Source: Cyanobacteria bacterium UBA8803 (lineage in GTDB: Bacteria > Cyanobacteriota > Cyanobacteriia > Cyanobacteriales > Coleofasciculaceae). From it: DNA of 5,171 nt. The notes beneath the pieces are model-generated. The model worked only from the letters and a program-made list of their open reading frames with translations. It did not search any database and was not told the origin of the DNA. Shown piece by piece: positions 1-5,171 of this stretch. Location of the stretch: assembly GCA_003505715.1 (NCBI GenBank), contig DNXU01000226.1, positions 2,971-8,141 on the forward strand, written 5' to 3'. A program made the position numbers and the translations under genes. Position 1 is the stretch's first letter, and each line of letters opens with the position of its first letter.

Positions 1-2
1 TT

Positions 3-2171
3 GGAGCTACTGAGTTACAAGTATTGGCTCAAGGTTTTAATAATCTCGTCACTGGAGTTAAAGGATTATTGCGATCGCAAGCCGACGAAACCGAACAGGC
101 AGAGTTATTTGCAGATATTGCAGTCTCCCGTGCCCGTACTGAGCAAGACCTTGAAGAAGTCTTCCACAAGGCCGTGCAAGGAGCGCTGGAAATTATGGAA
201 GTTGATCGCGTGGTTATCTATCGCTTTTATCCAGACTGGCGCAGGTATATTTGTGCCGAAGCCATGGTTCCGGGTTGGCCTCGGGCTTTAGGGGACAAAA
301 TTGAAGACCCCTGTATTAGCGAACATCTGATCGAAGCGTACCGCAGAGGACGTGTAGTTCCCACTAGCAACGTCTTTGAGGCAGGTTTTCACCCCGAACA
401 CATAAAGTTAATGGAACGGCTGCAAATCAAAGCCAATTTGGTGACGCCTATTCTCAAAGACGAGCAACTATTTGGCTTGCTAATTGCGCACCACTGTAGC
501 AACTCCCATAATTGGCAGCAGTCAGAAATTGACTTCCTCAAAAAGTTAGCCATTCAAGTTGGACTATCCCTAGACCGCGTCAGTTTCTTAGCCGAGAAAG
601 AAGCTGAAACCGAGCGTGCCCAGCAACTTAATGAAATCACCACTAACATTCGAGAATCGGTCAGCGCTGAAGAAATCTACAATGCCGCCATTACAGGGGT
701 TCGCCAAACCCTGAAAACTGACCGAGCGATCGTGTATCTCTTTGACGAGAATTGGCAAGGAACAATACTTGCTGAATCAGTAGGTCAGGGATGGCCAAAA
801 GCTTTAGGAGCCAATATTGCCGACCCCTGTTTTGCCAATGAATATGTAGAAAAATACAAGCGCGGTCGGGTTAAGGCAACTGACAATATTTACGATGCTG
901 GTCTGACCAAATGTTACTTAGGCCAGCTCGAACCATTTAAAGTTAAGGCAAATTTGGTCGCTCCAATTTTGGCCTACGGCAATCTTCACGGCTTGCTAAT
1001 TACTCATCAATGTTCGAGTATCAGGCACTGGCAGGAATCAGAAATCACCTTTTTCAAGCAGGTGGCAATCCAACTAGGTCTGGCCTTAGACCGTTTGAAC
1101 TTCTTAGCACAGCTGGAGCAAGCTCGCGAAAAGGCTGAAATGCTGGCTGAAGAACAACGGCAACAAAAAGAAGCGATCCAAATGCAGCTAGTAGAATTGC
1201 TCAATGACGTTGAAGGAGCAGCCAGGGGTGACTTGACCGTGCGGGCGGAAGTAAGTTCCGGTGAAATTGGCACGGTTGCTGACTTTTTCAACTCGATTGT
1301 GGAAAACCTGCGAGAAATTGTTATGCGGGTAAAACAATCGGCTTTGGAGGTGAATATGGCAGTTGGAGAAGATGAGGAGGCAATTCGCCAACTAGCTGAA
1401 ACCGCTCTCCGACAAGCAGAGGAAACTACTCGAATCGTGGAATCTGTCGAACAAATGACCAATTCCATTGAGGAAGTGGCGGAGAATGCTCGTCAAGCTG
1501 CCGAAGTTGCCAGTACAGCCTCTGACACAGCTGAAAAAGGCCAAGCCGCGATGGATTTGACCGTAGAGAATATCTTAGGTTTGCGGACTACTATTGGTGA
1601 AACGGCTAAAAAGGTGAAGCGCTTGGGCGAAGCGTCTCAACAGATTGCTAAAGTGGTTTCGATCATTGAGAAAATTGCCTTGCAAACTAACTTGCTTGCC
1701 ATTAATGCTGGGATTGAAGCCGCTCGTGCTGGTGAAGAGGGCCAGGGATTTGCTGTAGTGGCAGAAGAAGTGGGCGAACTCGCCGCCAAGTCAGCAGCAG
1801 CAACTAAAGAAATTGAAGAGATTGTTGAAAGTATTCAGCGAGAAACCGCACAAGTAGTTGAGGCCATGGAACAAAGTACTAAGCAGGTGGTTGAAGGTAC
1901 TCGTTTGGTGGATGATGCCAAGGGGAGCCTGACCCAGATTTTACAAGTGTCTCGCCAGATTGACCAACTCGTACAGATGATTTCAGAGGCCACGGTATCT
2001 CAAACCCAAACCTCTCAAGCTGTTAGTAGTTTGATGTATGAGATTGCCATGGTTTCAGCACAAACGTCTGATTCCTCTACCAAAGTTTCTAGCTCTCTGC
2101 AAAAAACTGTAGAGGTAGCTCGGGAGTTACAGGACTCTGTGGGTACGTTTAAAGTAGAGTCAAAGTTCTAA
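3..2171 (+). CDS. pixJ: PixJ-like cyanobacteriochrome methyl-accepting chemotaxis protein, 5' partial
   Basis: Photoreceptor/chemoreceptor expected at the inner membrane, signalling to CheW/CheA homologues for phototaxis. The frame is open to the window edge (722 residues visible, numbered from the codon at base 3). Its first residues ([13 protein letters not shown]) fit the second helix of a HAMP domain, so the true start, membrane segments and any periplasmic part lie upstream; the TTG at base 24 is not a credible start. Domains: HAMP1 end 1-25; GAF1 about 34-199; GAF2 about 207-369; HAMP2 about 393-444; MCP signalling domain about 462-719. GAF2 has a DXCF motif (DPCF, Cys276) and the bilin-anchoring cysteine (Cys304), followed by Tyr305 instead of the usual His. 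GAF1 has DPCI (Cys104) but Glu132 at the anchoring position. The MCP tip ([20 protein letters not shown], then GFAVVAEEV) is clear at about 557-597. This order matches PixJ/TaxD1. The symbol is by architecture only; a paralogue is possible. No CheA-like gene follows it. Confidence 0.92.
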   Translation, partial: GATELQVLAQGFNNLVTGVKGLLRSQADETEQAELFADIAVSRARTEQDLEEVFHKAVQGALEIMEVDRVVIYRFYPDWRRYICAEAMVPGWPRALGDKIEDPCISEHLIEAYRRGRVVPTSNVFEAGFHPEHIKLMERLQIKANLVTPILKDEQLFGLLIAHHCSNSHNWQQSEIDFLKKLAIQVGLSLDRVSFLAEKEAETERAQQLNEITTNIRESVSAEEIYNAAITGVRQTLKTDRAIVYLFDENWQGTILAESVGQGWPKALGANIADPCFANEYVEKYKRGRVKATDNIYDAGLTKCYLGQLEPFKVKANLVAPILAYGNLHGLLITHQCSSIRHWQESEITFFKQVAIQLGLALDRLNFLAQLEQAREKAEMLAEEQRQQKEAIQMQLVELLNDVEGAARGDLTVRAEVSSGEIGTVADFFNSIVENLREIVMRVKQSALEVNMAVGEDEEAIRQLAETALRQAEETTRIVESVEQMTNSIEEVAENARQAAEVASTASDTAEKGQAAMDLTVENILGLRTTIGETAKKVKRLGEASQQIAKVVSIIEKIALQTNLLAINAGIEAARAGEEGQGFAVVAEEVGELAAKSAAATKEIEEIVESIQRETAQVVEAMEQSTKQVVEGTRLVDDAKGSLTQILQVSRQIDQLVQMISEATVSQTQTSQAVSSLMYEIAMVSAQTSDSSTKVSSSLQKTVEVARELQDSVGTFKVESKF
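71..78. repeat. HIP1 octamer GCGATCGC
   Basis: Perfect HIP1 palindrome inside the chemoreceptor gene, just after the HAMP1 remnant. HIP1 is highly over-represented in many cyanobacterial genomes and supports the taxonomic assignment. Confidence 0.8.
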
Positions 2172-2180
2172 ATTGTTAAT

Positions 2181-2201
2181 GGGGAGTGGGGAGTGGGGAG
2201 A
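2181..2201. repeat. Heptanucleotide tandem repeat (GGGGAGT)3
   Basis: Two perfect GGGGAGT units and a third ending in A begin nine bases after the stop codon of the chemoreceptor gene and are followed by a run of eight T (2203-2210). This is the short-tandem heptamer type (STRR) known from cyanobacterial intergenic DNA. A partly complementary C-rich stretch (2239-2250) could fold back onto it imperfectly, so a contribution to termination of the plus-strand gene is conceivable but not shown. Confidence 0.8.
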
Positions 2202-2248
2202 GTTTTTTTTCCTTAGCCTCTGTGTTAAAAGTTACCAATTCCCAATCC

Positions 2249-2268
2249 CCCTTCGGCTATGCTCAGGG
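2249..2268. repeat. Short imperfect palindrome, candidate dispersed repeat
   Basis: The segment starts CCCTTCGGC and ends GCTCAGGG. CCCT/AGGG ends and an inner GC/GC pair give weak dyad symmetry. It resembles short dispersed elements of the form CTTCGRCTAYGCTCAG that I recall from cyanobacterial intergenic DNA. No function can be read from it; the repeat status needs the rest of the genome. Confidence 0.4.
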
Positions 2269-2334
2269 TAAACCCATTCCCAAAAAACCGATTGTGCCAG
2301 TTCAGAGTGCGGAAGGTGGGTTTAAGATTCTGCA

Positions 2335-2372
2335 AACAAAAATCCCCCGCCTTTAAGGGCAGGGGATTTAAA
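2335..2372 (-). terminator. Hairpin terminator of the RHH-PAS gene
   Basis: Stem arms AAATCCCC (2340-2347) and GGGGATTT (2362-2369) pair over 8 bp. After one mismatch, three further pairs and one G-T pair (2349-2352 with 2357-2360) close on a TTAA loop. On the minus strand the stem is followed by a T-rich tract (TTTTTGTTT, counting the stem end), and it begins 15 bases after the stop codon, which is the layout of a rho-independent terminator. On the plus strand the tail is TTTAAAAAA, so it may act weakly on the convergent chemoreceptor transcript too. The CCCCGCC...GGGC...GGGG core also resembles subterminal hairpins of IS200/IS605-type elements, so a remnant of such an element is an alternative origin. 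Confidence 0.65.
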
Positions 2373-2384
2373 AAAGACCAGATT

Positions 2385-4838
2385 TTAGGCAGTCTCTTGC
2401 GGAACTGGTTTACAATCTGTGATATCGATACAGGAGCCAATGTAACCTGCAAAGTGACCGTCCGGTGTAAAGCGAGGGACGCCTCGATCTAAGATCCAGC
2501 GATACTCGCCATCAGCCCGCTGCAAGCGATATTCTCTACAGAATTCCTGGCAAGCTTTCAAAGCTGATAGGTAAGCTCCCAAGCACTGCTGTAAATCCTC
2601 AGAATGCACGCTTTCCATCCAACCGCTACCGAGTTCCTCACTCAAGCTGCGCCCAACAAAGTCTAGCCACGGCTTGTTGAAAAATACGCAACGAGCATCT
2701 GGATCGGACATCCATAGCATTACAGGGGCATGATCCGCCATATGCCGAAAGCGTTCTTCACTTTCGCTCAACTGAGCCTCAAGCTGTTTGCGATCCGTGA
2801 TATCGGTAGAAGACCCCATCATGCGATAGGGTTTGGCGTGAGCATCTCTTAAGGCCGTGCCACGGGAGAACAACCAGCAGATGCTGCCATCCTTGGCTAG
2901 CATACGGTGTTCCACTTCGTAGTGAGTGGTTAACCGTTCCAGATGAGCATTTATTTCATTTCTCACCTGTTTGAGATCCTCTGGGTGGACTAGTTCCAGC
3001 CAAGCTTCCATGGTGTTTGGCAACTCATCTTCCCGAAAGCGGAGCATCTCTTTCAAGTTAGGAGCTAGATAGAGTTCATTGGTCTCGATGTTCCAATCCC
3101 AAATGCCCACCTTGCCTGCGCTAACAGCTAAGACATATCGCTCCTCACTGACTCGCAGGGCGGCTTCAGTCCGCTGGTGCTTGGCAATCTCCACTTGCAG
3201 TAGTGCATTGGCTTGAGAAAGCTTCGTCGTGCGTTCTTTCTCCCGTTGAGCCGATACCGTTTCTGAGTGCTTGCGCTCGGTGATATCGCGCTCTATAGCC
3301 ATCCAGTGAGTGTAACGACCGTTTTCATCAACAACAGGTACGATGTTGAGTTCTACCCAAAACTCTGAGCCGTCTTTACGGTAGTTAATTAACTCAGCCC
3401 GCACTGGCTCCCACCGCGATAGCGTATCCCGAATTTTGTCCGACTGGGCACGGTCGGTTTTCGGGCCTTGCAAGAAGCGTGGTGTTTTGCCAATTACTTC
3501 CTCTGCCGTGTAGCCCGTCATCCGGGTGAAGCCTTGGTTGACATAGACAATCCTAGGACCTGGTTTGTCAATGGGTTCGGCTTCGGTAATCACGATCGCA
3601 TCGTTAGCATTGAAAACCGCTGACTCCAACAACCGCAGGCGTTCCTCAGATTGTTTGCGCTTGGTAATATCGCGCACAAAACTCAACGAAACCAGCCGCT
3701 CCCGATACTCTATGATCCGCGAGCTGATTTCTACCTGCACTTGGCTACCATCCTTACGCCGCAGAGCATGTTCAAAGATGATACTGCCAGTGGCCTGTAG
3801 CTGCTGGTTAATCTCCTTCTGATTATCCTCTGCGATCGGAACGTCAATGTCCCTGGTTCTTAAGTTCAGGAGTTCTTTGCGGGTGTAACCAAGCCGCCTG
3901 GAGGCATTTTGGTTAGCATCTAAAATGCGACTGGTGGTTAGGTCAATGATAAAGATTGAGTCATTGGCATATTCAAATAAGTGACGGTAATTTGCTTCTG
4001 ATTCCCTGAGGGATTCTTCGACCCGTTTGCGAGCCGTTATGTCTCTGGCGGTGCAGATCACCCCTTCGACGCTACTATTGGCACCGATAATCGGACTTAG
4101 AATATATTCATAGTGCCGCACTCCGTTGAGGGTCGGATAGCTGATTTCATCGGTCAGGGGTCGCCGGGTGGCAAATACCACTTCCCGTTGGTTTTCAAAC
4201 AGTTCAATACCCTCTGTGGGTAGGTCTAGCTCCTGAGCCTTTTTGCCCAAAATTTCAGCTTGGGGCAATCCAAATAATTGAGCGATCGCTAGATTGACGT
4301 AGGTAAATCTCCCCATCCGGTCTAGCACGCAAATTGGGTCAGGAGAGGCCGATAGTACTTGGTCGAATATTCTGGCTTGTTGCTGAATCCTGGCGGCCAG
4401 TTCCCGCAGCTCTGAATCCTCTTGCGAGTTTTCATTAAGCCCGCGTTCTATATCTAGCTTGCTTGCTTCGCTAGATACTGCCTGTCCGTTACTCATGCCT
4501 AGTATCGGATTACAGCCGGCCTCTGTTGCCCCCAAACTGTTGGAGATGGCCTGCTTCAATCCAATACTCAGCTGAGGGATTCTGTTTTCTACCAGTGGTT
4601 TGTGAGTGAGTTGAGTTAGCTGTTCGTTAAGTTTCTTGTATTTTTTTTCTAATTCATGGAGCTGTTCCTGAATTTCCTCAACTGTTGCTGGACGCGGCTC
4701 CCCAGGAGGAAGACCAAACGCCTGCTTCAGCGCTTCAACCACTACTGCCGTCCGATCTCGGCCTGTCGCTTCGGCCCGATACCGAATCTCCTGAGTCAGT
4801 TGCTCTGGAAGTCTAAAAGTCGCTATTTTGCTGACCAT
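2385..4838 (-). CDS. RHH-PAS protein: N-terminal ribbon-helix-helix domain plus five PAS domains, no transmitter domain
   Basis: Complete 817-residue soluble protein with no signal peptide or membrane segment seen. Residues 1-43 fit a ribbon-helix-helix (CopG/Arc-type) fold: a strand KIATFRLP, helix EQLTQEIRYRAEATG, a GRDRT turn and helix AVVVEALKQAFG. A charged coiled coil follows (about 52-78), then a low-complexity linker. Five PAS domains, each closing with a PAC-type D-I-T motif, lie at about 152-272, 278-395, 399-525, 560-685 and 690-809; a helical linker (525-560) separates PAS3 from PAS4. PAS3 has GKTPRFLQG, related to the LOV motif but lacking its flavin-binding Cys. The protein stops eight residues after the last D-I-T motif, and I see no HisKA/HATPase, GGDEF, EAL, cyclase or receiver domain. 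The ATG at 4838 is fixed by an in-frame TAA two codons upstream; no good Shine-Dalgarno is present (GAAAGG is too distant). Inferred role: PAS-controlled DNA-binding regulator, or a scaffold. The RHH call rests on pattern matching. Ligands are unknown. Confidence 0.9.
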   Translation of the reverse strand: MVSKIATFRLPEQLTQEIRYRAEATGRDRTAVVVEALKQAFGLPPGEPRPATVEEIQEQLHELEKKYKKLNEQLTQLTHKPLVENRIPQLSIGLKQAISNSLGATEAGCNPILGMSNGQAVSSEASKLDIERGLNENSQEDSELRELAARIQQQARIFDQVLSASPDPICVLDRMGRFTYVNLAIAQLFGLPQAEILGKKAQELDLPTEGIELFENQREVVFATRRPLTDEISYPTLNGVRHYEYILSPIIGANSSVEGVICTARDITARKRVEESLRESEANYRHLFEYANDSIFIIDLTTSRILDANQNASRRLGYTRKELLNLRTRDIDVPIAEDNQKEINQQLQATGSIIFEHALRRKDGSQVQVEISSRIIEYRERLVSLSFVRDITKRKQSEERLRLLESAVFNANDAIVITEAEPIDKPGPRIVYVNQGFTRMTGYTAEEVIGKTPRFLQGPKTDRAQSDKIRDTLSRWEPVRAELINYRKDGSEFWVELNIVPVVDENGRYTHWMAIERDITERKHSETVSAQREKERTTKLSQANALLQVEIAKHQRTEAALRVSEERYVLAVSAGKVGIWDWNIETNELYLAPNLKEMLRFREDELPNTMEAWLELVHPEDLKQVRNEINAHLERLTTHYEVEHRMLAKDGSICWLFSRGTALRDAHAKPYRMMGSSTDITDRKQLEAQLSESEERFRHMADHAPVMLWMSDPDARCVFFNKPWLDFVGRSLSEELGSGWMESVHSEDLQQCLGAYLSALKACQEFCREYRLQRADGEYRWILDRGVPRFTPDGHFAGYIGSCIDITDCKPVPQETA
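4282..4289. repeat. HIP1 octamer GCGATCGC
   Basis: Second perfect HIP1 palindrome, inside the part of the RHH-PAS gene that encodes PAS1. Its presence in both genes suggests that both are long resident in a cyanobacterial genome. Confidence 0.8.
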
Positions 4839-4905
4839 TGTTTAATATACTTAACCTTTCGAGTTCACCCTTGTAAGCAACGGAATGCCAGCTCTCTCAT
4901 TGAGA

Positions 4906-4996
4906 AACCTTGTCGCTAGCCAGTTGTATGATATTGAGGGTCAAACTCTTAAGGCTACCGAAACCGCTTTTTATAAGCCGTAGGACTGACAAGGTT
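4906..4996. repeat. Nine-base perfect inverted repeat AACCTTGTC / GACAAGGTT
   Basis: The arms are 4906-4914 and 4988-4996, separated by 73 bases, in the leader or promoter region of the RHH-PAS gene. The arms are perfect. They could be a pair of binding sites in opposite orientation or a long-range RNA stem in a 5' leader; function is unknown. Confidence 0.45.
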
Positions 4997-5013
4997 CACT
5001 CATTGTCTCAAAT

Positions 5014-5048
5014 ATAACCGTTAAACGCATCCGCAGAATTACGGTTAT
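5014..5048. repeat. Eight-base perfect inverted repeat ATAACCGT / ACGGTTAT
   Basis: The arms are 5014-5021 and 5041-5048 with a 19-base spacer. Arm centres are 27 bases apart, so the half-sites do not sit on the same helix face for an integral number of turns (about 2.6). It lies about 180-210 bases upstream of the RHH-PAS start. It may be an operator or a transcript-end stem of an upstream unit; there is no T tract that favours a terminator. Confidence 0.45.
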
Positions 5049-5079
5049 TGCACCTTGCGGTTTATGAGAATTCATGCTT

Positions 5080-5101
5080 TCTAAATTAATGTAAATTTAG
5101 A
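5080..5101. promoter_or_regulatory. AT-rich dyad TCTAAATT-N6-AATTTAGA, candidate operator
   Basis: Perfect 8-base arms (5080-5087 and 5094-5101) flank six bases. The 22-base symmetric AT-rich site is typical in size for a dimeric or tetrameric DNA-binding protein, including ribbon-helix-helix regulators. It lies about 240-260 bases upstream of the RHH-PAS start, so it could equally belong to an unseen gene beyond the window edge. Chance is not excluded given the AT content. Confidence 0.35.
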
Positions 5102-5150
5102 TACAGATCGCACCTCCTGAAAAACATTTCGGGCTGTTCATTGGCCGAGA

Positions 5151-5171
5151 GGGATAGGGATGAGGGATGAG
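5151..5171. repeat. Start of a GGGATGA heptamer tandem repeat, cut by the window edge
   Basis: A GGGATA unit is followed by two perfect GGGATGA units and a further G at the last base. It is the same general class as the heptamer repeat at 2181, with a different unit, and probably continues outside the window. Confidence 0.6.

Larger units (their letters stand above)
4839..5171. other. Upstream region of the RHH-PAS gene, no supported gene
   Basis: These 333 bases to the window edge contain only short open frames (32-34 codons) without ribosome-binding sites. The region is AT-richer than the flanking gene and holds three inverted repeats, a CTCATTG direct repeat (4896-4902 and 4999-5005) and the beginning of a heptamer repeat at the edge. 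The RHH-PAS promoter should lie here. A TTGACC hexamer on the minus strand (4939-4944) could be a -35 box, but no matching -10 hexamer is found at 16-18 bases, so I do not call a promoter. Confidence 0.6.

Noticed and set aside
24..26. TTG at base 24 as the start of the chemoreceptor gene
   Set aside because: The frame is open upstream and already encodes a HAMP-type helix; no Shine-Dalgarno precedes the TTG. The gene is truncated by the window edge.
1007..1468. Open frames antisense to the chemoreceptor gene
   Set aside because: Serine- and cysteine-rich translation typical of an antisense shadow, no recognisable domain, and full overlap with a well-supported gene.
2181..2201. Intramolecular G-quadruplex
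   Set aside because: Only three G4 tracts are adjacent; no fourth GGG tract lies nearby on that strand.
2172..2384. Small genes in the convergent spacer
   Set aside because: The open frames there run through repeats and the hairpin, and they have no ribosome-binding site or recognisable product.
4939..4944. TTGACC as the -35 box of the RHH-PAS promoter
   Set aside because: No acceptable -10 hexamer at 16-18 bases downstream on the minus strand.
4885..4983. 32-residue plus-strand open frame starting at an ATG
   Set aside because: No ribosome-binding site, no recognisable domain and a length expected by chance, although its composition looks protein-like.
4971..5075. 34-residue minus-strand open frame upstream of the RHH-PAS gene
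   Set aside because: It is short, its nearest GGAGG is about 35 bases before the ATG, and no known peptide or domain is recognised.
5151..5171. CRISPR array
   Set aside because: The repeats are seven-base direct units without spacers, so they are a simple tandem repeat.

Overview
The window looks like the genome of a cyanobacterium, probably a filamentous or Oscillatoriales/Nostocales-like one; the genus cannot be fixed from the sequence alone. Three things point there. The first gene is a methyl-accepting chemotaxis protein with phytochrome-family GAF domains, one carrying the DXCF and chromophore-cysteine motifs of cyanobacteriochromes. Two perfect HIP1 octamers (GCGATCGC) are present. The spacers hold heptanucleotide G-rich tandem repeats of the kind common in cyanobacteria.

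Layout: bases 3-2171 (+) encode a 5'-truncated PixJ-like photoreceptor/chemoreceptor: end of a first HAMP, GAF1, GAF2 (cyanobacteriochrome type), second HAMP, MCP signalling domain. Bases 2172-2384 are a convergent intergenic spacer with a GGGGAGT heptamer repeat, a small palindromic repeat and a strong hairpin that probably terminates the minus-strand gene. Bases 2385-4838 (-) encode a complete 817-residue protein with an N-terminal ribbon-helix-helix (CopG/Arc-type) DNA-binding segment, a coiled coil and five PAS domains, but no histidine kinase, GGDEF/EAL, cyclase or receiver domain. Bases 4839-5171 are the upstream region of that gene. I see no convincing gene there, only several inverted repeats and the start of another heptamer repeat.

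Function: the first gene should sense light through a bilin in GAF2 and pass the signal through HAMP2 and the MCP hairpin to CheW/CheA-type partners controlling type IV pilus phototaxis. Those partners are not in the window. The second gene reads as a possible one-component regulator, in which multiple PAS sensors are fused to a small DNA-binding domain. The two genes converge and are not an operon; nothing in the sequence proves that they work together. The RHH-PAS protein without a transmitter is the most unusual item here.
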